Positions 1 through 7,445 of a DNA stretch of 64,000 bases are shown here, piece after piece. Positions within the stretch are counted from its first letter, which is position 1, and each line of letters begins with the position of its first letter. Below the pieces are notes generated by a model. The model did not search any database and was not told the DNA's origin. It saw only the letters and a program-made list of their open reading frames with translations. A program made the position numbers and the translations under genes. Source of the stretch: Methylopumilus sp947499625. GTDB lineage: Bacteria; Pseudomonadota; Gammaproteobacteria; Burkholderiales; Methylophilaceae. The DNA lies in the NCBI GenBank assembly GCA_965234475.1, contig OZ248397.1, positions 310,001 to 374,000 on the forward strand, read 5' to 3'.

Positions 1-366
1 ATTTGGGTTAGAGCCCTTTGCTACAACAATAAATGAATTGTAATCTGCTACGGGCACTGCGCCTTCCACAATTTCATATTTTAACTTCATAGCGGCTTCA
101 TCAATGCTTTTGAGTCTTTCAACGACTTTCCCACCTGATTTTAATGTAAGCGCCCTTAGGGTATCCTCACCTTTTTTTTCTACCTTGCTTTCGGTAATAA
201 GAGGTTGCCATTTTTGAAAGCCACCAAAATCTTTAACAATTGCCCAAACTTTATCAGGTGACGCGTTGATTAGGATTGATTTTTCAACTTTTTGAGGTGT
301 TGGGCCATGAGCAAATGCATTGAATGATATAAAGATAAGAAAAATACTAGTAATAATTTTTTTCAT
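1..366 (-). CDS. mxaD: MxaD-like SRPBCC-family periplasmic protein (3' end cut by window edge)
   Basis: Reading the minus strand from the ATG at 366 gives an open frame of 122 codons that runs off position 1. It starts with a Sec signal peptide (about residues 1-19, ending FNAFA), followed by HGPTPQKVEKSILI and a START/SRPBCC-type segment with VWAIVKDFGGFQKW. MxaD proteins of methylotrophs have the same start after the signal peptide (HGPT-QKV) and the same fold. MxaD is a small periplasmic protein tied to methanol dehydrogenase, thought to help electron transfer to cytochrome c. The symbol is by resemblance; a generic SRPBCC protein is the alternative. It lies 64 bases downstream of the propeller lipoprotein gene on the same strand. 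The missing C-terminus is probably about 50-60 residues. Confidence 0.7.
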   Translation of the reverse strand, partial: MKKIITSIFLIFISFNAFAHGPTPQKVEKSILINASPDKVWAIVKDFGGFQKWQPLITESKVEKKGEDTLRALTLKSGGKVVERLKSIDEAAMKLKYEIVEGAVPVADYNSFIVVAKGSNPN

Positions 367-410
367 TTGAATTAAAGCCTTTAGTGTTTTAATGAGTTCG
401 TTAATTATAA

Positions 411-438
411 ATTATTTTTATATATAACTTTTAGTCAA
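411..438 (-). promoter_or_regulatory. Possible sigma70 promoter for the mxaD-like gene
   Basis: On the minus strand TTGACT (433-438) and AATAAT (411-416) are 16 bases apart, each one mismatch from the consensus hexamer. The transcript would start roughly 40 bases before the ATG at 366. The -35 overlaps the stop of the propeller gene. The region is AT-rich, so a chance match is possible. Confidence 0.3.
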
Positions 439-1372
439 TTTTGATAAATTGACCAAAAGATCGGCTTTGCTTGCCCGTTTTAATTTCATAGAGATACTCT
501 TGCTTTGCCAAGTCAATGATAGAAATAGAGTCGCTTCTCCAATTTGAAGTCACTAACAGATTATCTCTTTCATCAATATCAATACCCTCTGGATTTCCAC
601 CTACTTTAATTTTTCTGATTTCTTTTTTTATCTTGAGATCAATAACACTAATATTGTCATCTTGAGTATTAGTAACAAAGGCAAATTGGTTTTTCATGTC
701 AGATACTACGCCATAAGGGTGATCTCCAACTTTAATGGTTTCCGTAGCAAATGAATCTATATCTATGATAGTTATTGAATCATCTAAAACATTAACAACA
801 AAGAGTAAATTTTCCCTAACAAATATCCCGTAAGGATGATGACCTACTTTAATTTTTTTGATGAGATCTAAATCAGATTGACTGTAGATTTCTAATGTAT
901 TTTCATCGCGATTGGAAATAAAAAGATACTTCCCTTTAGTGTCACATATCATGCCAGATGGGGATTTTCCAGTACTCATTTTTTTAATAACTGTTAAAGA
1001 TTTTATTTCGACCATAAGAATTTCACTATTAAACCAGTCACTCACATAAATATAGTCTTCATTAGTCGATTTGGTAATTCCTACTGGTGTTCCGCCCACT
1101 TTGATTGTTTTAATGATCTGATTCTGATGAAGATCTAAAACATTCACTGAGCCATCATTAGCGTTTGTAATAAAGGCGTAAGATTGTTTTAAAGAAATAG
1201 CAATACCCACAGGACCCTTTCCCACCGGGATTTCTTGCATAACTTTTTTCTTCTTAATGTTGACGACGCTTATTGTGTCAGAGCCTTGATTGGTGATATA
1301 CGCGATAGGCATGCTTGAGCATGCGCCCATTGAAAGACATGAAATGAGTAAAATGAGGTTTTTAAAAGTCAT
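431..1372 (-). CDS. YVTN/YncE-type beta-propeller lipoprotein
   Basis: The protein has 313 residues and begins with a lipoprotein signal: hydrophobic residues 5-14, then the lipobox MGAC with the acylated cysteine at 18. The rest is about seven repeats of roughly 40 residues, each with an AYITN/AFVTN/YVSD strand, an SVIDL-like strand and a (V/T)GxxPxGI turn. That is the YVTN 'surface-layer' seven-bladed propeller family. Such proteins are common beside PQQ-dependent alcohol dehydrogenase genes in methylotrophs, and the next gene downstream is MxaD-like, so a role near methanol oxidation in the periplasm is a reasonable inference. No catalytic residues can be pointed to. It is divergent from rppH (95-base gap). 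Confidence 0.8.
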   Translation of the reverse strand: MTFKNLILLISCLSMGACSSMPIAYITNQGSDTISVVNIKKKKVMQEIPVGKGPVGIAISLKQSYAFITNANDGSVNVLDLHQNQIIKTIKVGGTPVGITKSTNEDYIYVSDWFNSEILMVEIKSLTVIKKMSTGKSPSGMICDTKGKYLFISNRDENTLEIYSQSDLDLIKKIKVGHHPYGIFVRENLLFVVNVLDDSITIIDIDSFATETIKVGDHPYGVVSDMKNQFAFVTNTQDDNISVIDLKIKKEIRKIKVGGNPEGIDIDERDNLLVTSNWRSDSISIIDLAKQEYLYEIKTGKQSRSFGQFIKID

Positions 1373-1467
1373 GATTTAAGTTTTTTCGTAATAGATTCTA
1401 GCTTTAATTCTGACTTTTATTTAAACTAAATCTATGAAGAAATTAAAGAAATTCTTAGGGTGGTTTT

Positions 1468-1941
1468 ATGATTGACAAAGATGGTTATCGGCCAAATGTT
1501 GGTATCGTGATTTGTAATGCCGAGAATCAGGTTTTTTGGGCAAAGCGAACACAAGAGCATGCATGGCAATTTCCCCAAGGCGGGATTCAAAAAGGCGAAA
1601 CCCCAGAGGAAGCTATGTATCGAGAGCTTATGGAAGAAGTTGGCTTAAAGCCTCATCATGTAGAAATACTTGGCCGAACAAAAGACTGGTTAAAATATGA
1701 AGTGCCTTCACAATGGCTTCGAAGAGATTTTAGAGGTGTTTATAAAGGACAGAAACAAATATGGTATCTTTTAAGAATGCAGGGGCAAGATACCGATATC
1801 TTTTTAAAAAATACCAAGAAGCCTGAGTTTGATGCATGGCGCTGGCATGATTACTGGATGCCTCTTGATGAGGTGATTGAATTTAAAAGAGATGTTTATA
1901 GGCTTGCTTTAAACGAACTTCGTTTGTTTATAGATAATTAG
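1468..1941 (+). CDS. rppH: RNA pyrophosphohydrolase RppH
   Basis: This 157-residue Nudix hydrolase removes pyrophosphate from 5'-triphosphate mRNA ends, which starts RNase E-dependent decay in the cytoplasm. The full Nudix box is present at residues 38-60: G, five residues, E44, seven residues, then RELMEEVGL. The N-terminus MIDKDGYRPNVGIV and the PQGGI segment before the box are typical of RppH rather than other Nudix enzymes. The length fits the family (about 155-175). A GGGTGG-like ribosome site lies five bases before the ATG. The stop is one base from the end of the convergent psd gene. Confidence 0.95.
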   Translation: MIDKDGYRPNVGIVICNAENQVFWAKRTQEHAWQFPQGGIQKGETPEEAMYRELMEEVGLKPHHVEILGRTKDWLKYEVPSQWLRRDFRGVYKGQKQIWYLLRMQGQDTDIFLKNTKKPEFDAWRWHDYWMPLDEVIEFKRDVYRLALNELRLFIDN

Positions 1942-1942
1942 T

Positions 1943-2587
1943 TTATTTTTTTAATTCGGCGATAATTGTTTCACCATTAAAAACTTTTTCACCCAAAGTA
2001 ATTTTTATCTTTGAATTGATAGGAAGGTATAAGTCAACTCGCGACCCAAACCTTATAAAACCATATCTTTCGCCAACTTCTAATGTATCGCCTTTGTTTG
2101 CATAGCATAAAATTCTTCTCGCAATTAAGCCCGCAATTTGAACGCAGGTAATGTCTAAACCTTCTTTAGTTTTGAGGTGGAGCGCGCATCGCTCGTTCTC
2201 TAAAGAAGCCTTTGATAACGCCGCATTAAGAAATTTTCCAGGGAAATACCATTTATTTATAATAGTTGATTTGATCGGGCTTTTGTTTGAATGGACATTA
2301 AAGACATTCATAAAGACGCTTACTTTAATTGCGCGCCTATTAAGATATTCATCTTTGCATTTTTCAATCACAATCACCTTGCCATCGGCTGCTGATATCA
2401 CCATATTTTTTTTAGACGGTGTATTTCTTTTTGGGTCTCTAAAAAATTGCAGAACAAATAAAGTAATTATCCAAAGAGGTATCGACCATAAAGTACATAT
2501 GTTAAATATGAAGATTGATAAAGCAATAGATGCTATTAAGAATGGCCAGCCTTCTTTTGCAATGATTGGGAAATTTTTTTTGGCCAT
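1943..2587 (-). CDS. psd: Phosphatidylserine decarboxylase proenzyme (short type)
   Basis: This enzyme decarboxylates phosphatidylserine to phosphatidylethanolamine at the inner membrane. At 214 residues it is the short PSD-A type. Two membrane segments lie at about residues 14-48, followed by FFRDPKR. The FNVHSNKSP motif is at 96-104. The self-cleavage site is Gly181-Ser182 (in RFGSRVD), where Ser182 becomes the pyruvoyl group. It is the last gene after ilvC, four bases downstream, an order known from betaproteobacteria, where pssA and leuA often follow. Here no pssA follows; rppH converges instead. Confidence 0.95.
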   Translation of the reverse strand: MAKKNFPIIAKEGWPFLIASIALSIFIFNICTLWSIPLWIITLFVLQFFRDPKRNTPSKKNMVISAADGKVIVIEKCKDEYLNRRAIKVSVFMNVFNVHSNKSPIKSTIINKWYFPGKFLNAALSKASLENERCALHLKTKEGLDITCVQIAGLIARRILCYANKGDTLEVGERYGFIRFGSRVDLYLPINSKIKITLGEKVFNGETIIAELKK

Positions 2588-2591
2588 GCAG

Positions 2592-3608
2592 CTAGTTTTT
2601 ACTTTGATCTACAAGCTTATTCTTAGCGATCCAAGGCATCATTGATCTAAGTTGTGAGCCAACTTTTTCAATAGGGTGCTCAGCATTAAGTCGTCTTCTT
2701 GCAGTCATTTCTGGGTAATTTGTTTTCCCTTCAAGGATAAAACGTTTTGCATACTCGCCATTTTGAATATTCTTCAAAGCTTCTTTCATAGCCAGCTTAG
2801 CTTCATTGCCAATTACTCTAGGACCGGTTACGTACTCGCCGTATTCAGCATTGTTTGAGATAGAATAGTTCATGTTAGCAATACCACCTTCATACATTAA
2901 ATCTACAATGAGTTTAAGTTCATGTAAACATTCAAAATAAGCCATTTCTGGCGCGTAGCCTGCTTCAGTTAACGTTTCAAAACCTGCTTTAACAAGTTCA
3001 ACTGCGCCACCACATAAAACAGCTTGTTCACCAAATAAGTCAGTTTCAGTTTCTTCACGAAAATCTGTTTCAATGACACCGCCTTTAGTGCCCCCGTTTG
3101 CAGCTGCGTATGAGAGTGCAATTTCCTTGGCTTTGCCAGATTTGTTTTGATAAATCGCGATCAATGAAGGGACGCCTCCACCTTTGAGATACTCTGAGCG
3201 CACTGTGTGGCCAGGACCTTTTGGTGCAATCATAATGACATCAAGATCATCTCTTGGAATAATTTGGTTGTAGTGAATATTAAATCCGTGGGCGAAAGCT
3301 AGCACGGCATTTTTTTTCAAGAATGGAGCAACTTCTTGATGGAAAATTTGAGGCATTGTTTCATCGGGTAATAAGAGCATGACGAGATCAGCATTTTTGA
3401 CGGCTTCATTAATTTCTAGAACGATATGCCCAGCATTTTTGGCTTTATCCCATGATACGCCACCTTTTCTAAGGGCTACAGTGACATTGACGCCTGATTC
3501 TTTAAGATTGGCTGCATGAGCGTGGCCCTGTGAGCCATAACCAACAATAACAACATTCAATTTTTTAATTAAATTTACATCAGCATCTTTATCGTAGTAA
3601 ACCTTCAT
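2592..3608 (-). CDS. ilvC: Ketol-acid reductoisomerase (NADP+)
   Basis: The second step of valine and isoleucine synthesis: Mg2+-dependent alkyl migration and NADPH reduction of acetolactate or acetohydroxybutyrate. The 338-residue length is that of class I KARI. The N-terminal Rossmann domain carries GYGSQG (23-28). The C-terminal knotted domain has the metal-binding stretch DFREETETDLFGEQ near residue 190 and a conserved YSISNNAEYG segment. It follows ilvH after 20 bases and is presumably co-transcribed with ilvB-ilvH. Confidence 0.98.
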   Translation of the reverse strand: MKVYYDKDADVNLIKKLNVVIVGYGSQGHAHAANLKESGVNVTVALRKGGVSWDKAKNAGHIVLEINEAVKNADLVMLLLPDETMPQIFHQEVAPFLKKNAVLAFAHGFNIHYNQIIPRDDLDVIMIAPKGPGHTVRSEYLKGGGVPSLIAIYQNKSGKAKEIALSYAAANGGTKGGVIETDFREETETDLFGEQAVLCGGAVELVKAGFETLTEAGYAPEMAYFECLHELKLIVDLMYEGGIANMNYSISNNAEYGEYVTGPRVIGNEAKLAMKEALKNIQNGEYAKRFILEGKTNYPEMTARRRLNAEHPIEKVGSQLRSMMPWIAKNKLVDQSKN

Positions 3609-3628
3609 AATAACCTTTCAGTTTTAAT

Positions 3629-4120
3629 TTATACTTTTAAAATTCTATCACCGCGTCCAATTCCTGACGCACCAGTTCTCACTGTTTCTAAAATAGCTGC
3701 TTTATCAATGCTTTCAATATAAGCGTCTAATTTGCTTGATGATCCTGTTATCTCAATGGTAAAAGAGCTATCAGAAACATCGATAATTCGTCCTCTGAAA
3801 ATATCGCACATTCTTTTCATCTCATCTCGATACTGAGCATTCGCTTTTACTTTGACTATCATTAGCTCTCGCTCAATAAATTTACCATCATTTAGATCTA
3901 GGACTTTTACAACATCAATTAATTTATTAAGTTGCTTAATAATTTGTTCAATAATTTCATCTGAGCCAGAAGTCACAATAGTCATTCTTGACAGCGATGC
4001 GTCTTCAGTAGGCGCTACATTGAGAGATTCAATGTTGTAACCCCTTGCAGAGAATAACCCTGAAACTCTGGATAAAGCGCCAGATTCATTTTCCATTAGG
4101 AGAGAAATGATATGCCTCAT
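3629..4120 (-). CDS. ilvH: Acetolactate synthase small (regulatory) subunit
   Basis: Regulatory partner of IlvB that gives valine feedback inhibition. The 163-residue protein has an N-terminal ACT domain (about 1-75; MRHIISLLMENESGALSRVSG, then ARGYNIESLNV) and the usual C-terminal half with the TGSSSKLDAYI and GASGIGRG segments. The length matches the family. The start codon directly abuts the stop of ilvB, which indicates translational coupling and equal subunit amounts. Confidence 0.97.
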   Translation of the reverse strand: MRHIISLLMENESGALSRVSGLFSARGYNIESLNVAPTEDASLSRMTIVTSGSDEIIEQIIKQLNKLIDVVKVLDLNDGKFIERELMIVKVKANAQYRDEMKRMCDIFRGRIIDVSDSSFTIEITGSSSKLDAYIESIDKAAILETVRTGASGIGRGDRILKV

Positions 4121-5839
4121 TTATAAATCCTCAGCTGTAATCATTTCTGACAAGCCTTTTCCATTGGGAATCATTGGAAATACATTTTCTTTTTGGTCTG
4201 TAATAAAGTCCATAAAAACCAAGCGCTCTTTAAGTTTATTGCTAAAAGCTTCTTTGAGGGCTGGCTCAACATCACTTGGCTTCTCAATCTTCATTCCAAC
4301 ATGACCATAAGCTTCAGCTAATTTTACAAAATCAGGCAGTGCCTCCATGTAGGATTCTGCATAACGATTTCCATAAAAAAATTCCTGCCATTGTCTTACC
4401 ATGCCCATGTATCGATTGTTGAGATTGACAATCTTGATAGGTAAATGGAATTGCTTACAGGTGGATAATTCTTGGATACACATTTGTATGGAAGCTTCAC
4501 CGGTCACACAAGCAACCATTGCATCAGGATGTGCTAATTGAGTGCCCATTGCATAAGGTAATCCCACGCCCATGGTTCCAAGGCCACCAGAATTAATCCA
4601 TCTTCTAGGTTTATCAAATGGATAGTATTGTGCTGCCCACATTTGGTGCTGACCTACATCAGAAGTAATAAAAGCATCGCCTTTTGTTACCTGATGTAAG
4701 GTTTGAACAACAAATTGAGGTTTGATGAGTTTTTTGTCATTTTTAAAACTTAAGCAATTTGTCGATCTCCATTGGTCGATTTCTTTAAACCAATGTTTAA
4801 GAGATATGTTTTGTTTTATTTTTTCTTTAGATAAAAGATCATTAAGATCAGTAAGCACTGAAATGACATGACCTACGATAGGTATATCAATCTTTACTCT
4901 TTTAGAAATAGATGATGGATCAATATCAATATGAATGATTGTTCTCGGTTTGGATAAGAAATGCTCCGGATTACCAATCACTCTGTCGTCAAAGCGAGCG
5001 CCAACAGCCAACAATACATCACATTCTTGCATAGCCATATTAGCTTCATAGGTACCATGCATACCTAACATACCTAGAAACTGCTTATCACTTGCCGGAA
5101 AACCACCCAAGCCCATAAGCGTGCTTGTAATAGGAGCCCCAATAGCACGAACAAATTTAGTTAATTGTGAAGAGGCATCGCCCAATACAACGCCGCCACC
5201 TGAGTAGATCATTGGTTTTTTTGCGTTCAAAAGAAGTGACAATGCTTTTTTAATTTGGCCGCTATGACCCTTAATAATAGGGTTATAAGATCTTAAATGA
5301 ACTGATTTAGGGTAGTTAAATTCATATTTTTCGGCTGTGATATCTTTTGGAATATCAACCAAAACAGGCCCAGGCCTTCCGCTTGACGCAACATAGAAAG
5401 CTTTTTTAATTGTAGATGCAATATCTTTAACGTCTTTAACTAAGAAATTATGTTTTACACATGGACGCGTAATCCCTACCGTATCACATTCCTGAAAGGC
5501 ATCTTGCCCAATGGCGTAGGTTGGAACCTGACCGCTAATGATCACCATAGGTATGGAATCCATGTAGGCGGTAGCAATACCTGTTACAGCATTGGTCGCG
5601 CCCGGGCCTGAAGTTACAAGAGCAACGCCAACTTTTCCAGTAGATCTTGAATAGGCGTCAGCTGCATGAACAGCTGCTTGTTCGTGACGAACTAGAACAT
5701 GCTTAAATTTATTTTGCTGAAAAACAGCATCATAAATATTAAGGACGGCACCACCAGGATAACCAAAAACGAATTTGACTTTTTCCTCGTGAAGGCAGCG
5801 AATAACAATTTCTGCTCCAGAAATGTGATTTGAGTTCAT
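4121..5839 (-). CDS. ilvB: Acetolactate synthase large (catalytic) subunit
   Basis: ThDP-, FAD- and Mg2+-dependent enzyme that joins two pyruvates, or pyruvate and 2-oxobutyrate, in branched-chain amino acid synthesis. The order is the ThDP-binding PYR domain (residues 1-180; VFGYPGGAVLNIYDAV and the catalytic Glu in LVRHEQAAVHAADAY), the FAD-type middle domain (about 190-340) and the PP domain (about 370-545). The PP-domain metal motif reads TGEASIQM ... NLNNRYMGMV where the family usually has GDG or GEG before S; the Asn pair is kept. The 572-residue length is normal. This is the first gene of ilvBHC-psd. Confidence 0.97.
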   Translation of the reverse strand: MNSNHISGAEIVIRCLHEEKVKFVFGYPGGAVLNIYDAVFQQNKFKHVLVRHEQAAVHAADAYSRSTGKVGVALVTSGPGATNAVTGIATAYMDSIPMVIISGQVPTYAIGQDAFQECDTVGITRPCVKHNFLVKDVKDIASTIKKAFYVASSGRPGPVLVDIPKDITAEKYEFNYPKSVHLRSYNPIIKGHSGQIKKALSLLLNAKKPMIYSGGGVVLGDASSQLTKFVRAIGAPITSTLMGLGGFPASDKQFLGMLGMHGTYEANMAMQECDVLLAVGARFDDRVIGNPEHFLSKPRTIIHIDIDPSSISKRVKIDIPIVGHVISVLTDLNDLLSKEKIKQNISLKHWFKEIDQWRSTNCLSFKNDKKLIKPQFVVQTLHQVTKGDAFITSDVGQHQMWAAQYYPFDKPRRWINSGGLGTMGVGLPYAMGTQLAHPDAMVACVTGEASIQMCIQELSTCKQFHLPIKIVNLNNRYMGMVRQWQEFFYGNRYAESYMEALPDFVKLAEAYGHVGMKIEKPSDVEPALKEAFSNKLKERLVFMDFITDQKENVFPMIPNGKGLSEMITAEDL

Positions 5840-5881
5840 AGGATTCTTGATTGTAATTAATGAGATAGCTATAAACCCTCA

Positions 5882-5910
5882 ACCTTAACGCTTTAAGCGT
5901 ATTTGGTCAA
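5882..5910 (-). promoter_or_regulatory. Candidate ilvB operon promoter containing a 13-base palindrome
   Basis: On the minus strand TTGACC (5905-5910) is followed by a 17-base spacer and TAAGGT (5882-5887). The spacer holds the palindrome ACGCTT-A-AAGCGT (5888-5900). The -35 match is good and the -10 is weak. The site lies right behind the nadC stop, where an ilvB promoter would be expected. The palindrome could be an operator or a small stem. Confidence 0.35.
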
Positions 5911-5912
5911 GT

Positions 5913-6779
5913 TTAGAGACTTTTAAAAGTCTCAATTTTCATAGATAAATCAATTGCCTTGATATTTTTTGTGAGCGCGCCTAGAGAGATTCTATTTACG
6001 CCCGTCAGTGCAATTTTTTTAACATTTTTTAGCGTAATATTTCCTGACGCCTCAAGAATCGCTCTTTTTTTATTAAGTAGTACAGCTTTTTTAAGATTTT
6101 TAATATTAAAGTTATCTAATAATATATTTCTAAAGCCTAACTCAATAAATTTTTTAAACTGATCAAGATTTTCAACTTCAATTTGAATATCTTTATTTTT
6201 GGAATATTTCAAAGCGAGTGAAAGTAAACCATCAATTTTTTTAGAGGATGTAATATGGTTTTCTTTGATAAGTATTTGATCATAAAGTCCGATGCGCTGA
6301 TTATTACCACCCCCAATAGCGACAGCATATTTTTGCGCAATTCTTAACCCCGGGATTGTTTTCCTTGTATCAAAGATACTTGCATGAGTATTTGCAATGG
6401 CCTTGACATATTGATGTGTAATCGTTGATGTGGAAGATAAGGTTTGTAAGAAATTAAGCGCTACTCTTTCTCCGCTTAGGATTGATTTTGCTGTGCCGTA
6501 AACCTCACAAAGCCTCTGATTTTTTTTTACAATCTCACCTTCTTTAACAAGCCACTTTATTTTGATTTTTGGATCTAGCATTAAAAAAGTAGAGTTAAAC
6601 CAAGGAATACCAGCAATTAAAGCCGACTCTTTGGATTTAACATAAGCCACGGCAGATGATTTTGCTTCGATGAGTTGAGCAGATAAATCAATATTGCCTA
6701 TATCTTCTTGGATCGCCATTTTGACATTTGTTTGAATGGCTTCAATCAAAGTTTTCTTATTTATTTTTGATCTTTGCAT
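5913..6779 (-). CDS. nadC: Quinolinate phosphoribosyltransferase (nicotinate-nucleotide pyrophosphorylase)
   Basis: Converts quinolinate and PRPP to nicotinate mononucleotide in de novo NAD synthesis. Family motifs run in order: EDIGNIDLSAQ, ERVALNFLQTLSSTSTITH, FDTRKTIPGLRIAQKYAV, GGGNNQRIGLYDQILIKENH, IEVENLDQ, LLDNF and LEASGNIT. I take the ATG at 6779 (288 residues). An in-frame ATG at 6797 would add six residues, but a TATAAT-type -10 on this strand lies at 6798-6803, which would put the transcript start after 6797. Its divergent neighbour is a GST-like gene. Confidence 0.95.
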   Translation of the reverse strand: MQRSKINKKTLIEAIQTNVKMAIQEDIGNIDLSAQLIEAKSSAVAYVKSKESALIAGIPWFNSTFLMLDPKIKIKWLVKEGEIVKKNQRLCEVYGTAKSILSGERVALNFLQTLSSTSTITHQYVKAIANTHASIFDTRKTIPGLRIAQKYAVAIGGGNNQRIGLYDQILIKENHITSSKKIDGLLSLALKYSKNKDIQIEVENLDQFKKFIELGFRNILLDNFNIKNLKKAVLLNKKRAILEASGNITLKNVKKIALTGVNRISLGALTKNIKAIDLSMKIETFKSL

Positions 6780-6797
6780 AATGTAGAAGCTTAACAA

Positions 6798-6805
6798 ATT
6801 ATAAT
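6798..6805. promoter_or_regulatory. Overlapping divergent -10 elements (ATTATAAT) between nadC and the GST-like gene
   Basis: The self-complementary octamer ATTATAAT presents a perfect TATAAT on each strand, at 6800-6805 on plus and 6798-6803 on minus. It lies in the short gap between two divergent genes. No strong -35 is seen on either side, so this is a modest prediction. Confidence 0.35.
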
Positions 6806-6833
6806 AAATTTAGTTTTTTTAATTGAGAGAAAA

Positions 6834-7445
6834 ATGAAGCTTTTTTATTCTAATAATAGCCCTTACGCTAGAAAAATAAGAATTTTAATTGATGAGAAAA
6901 AAGCTCCAGTGACTTTGGAGAAAGTTGTGCTTGCTGATAAAAATTGTACTATTCATGAATACAATCCTTTAGTTAAAGTACCTGTATTAGTTGTCAACGA
7001 TATATCAATTTTTGATTCACCGGTAATAGCTGAGTATGTTGACCATAAGAGTGGCCCGCTTTATTTAATGCCTAGTGATTTTGATAAAAAGATATTAGTA
7101 AAAAGATGGGAAGCTCTATCGGATGGATTGTGCGACGCAGCGGTAGCAATCATGCTGGAAAAACGTAGGCCAATTTCACAACAAAATACTGATATATTTG
7201 AAAAGCAAATGAGAAAGATAAAGTTAAGTCTTCAAAGGCTCAATCAAGAAATGGAAGGTAAAGAATACTACTTAGAGGATACATTTTCGTATGCCGATAT
7301 AGCGGTCGGATGTGCTTTGGGGTACGTTAAGTTAAGATATCCTGAAATTGACTTTAAGAGTGAATATCTAAATCTATATCATTTGCATGAATTGCTTATG
7401 AAGCGACCATCTTTTCAGGCAACGGCACCTGAGCCTTATCTATAG
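6834..7445 (+). CDS. Glutathione S-transferase family protein
   Basis: A 203-residue protein with the two-domain GST layout: a thioredoxin-fold N-terminus (1-75; MKLFYSNNSPYARKIRI, the cis-proline segment VKVPVLVV and the glutathione-contacting DSPVIAEYVD) and an all-helical C-terminus (about 85-203) with the YADIAVGCALGYV motif. It resembles YibF-type GSTs more than SspA, which has a different N-terminal signature. The substrate is unknown and the location cytoplasmic. A GAGAG ribosome site precedes the ATG. Its last 50 bases overlap the 3' end of convergent mnmA. Confidence 0.88.
   Translation: MKLFYSNNSPYARKIRILIDEKKAPVTLEKVVLADKNCTIHEYNPLVKVPVLVVNDISIFDSPVIAEYVDHKSGPLYLMPSDFDKKILVKRWEALSDGLCDAAVAIMLEKRRPISQQNTDIFEKQMRKIKLSLQRLNQEMEGKEYYLEDTFSYADIAVGCALGYVKLRYPEIDFKSEYLNLYHLHELLMKRPSFQATAPEPYL

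Noticed and set aside
2151..2645. 164-codon open frame on the plus strand
   Set aside because: It lies wholly opposite psd and the end of ilvC and looks like nothing known.
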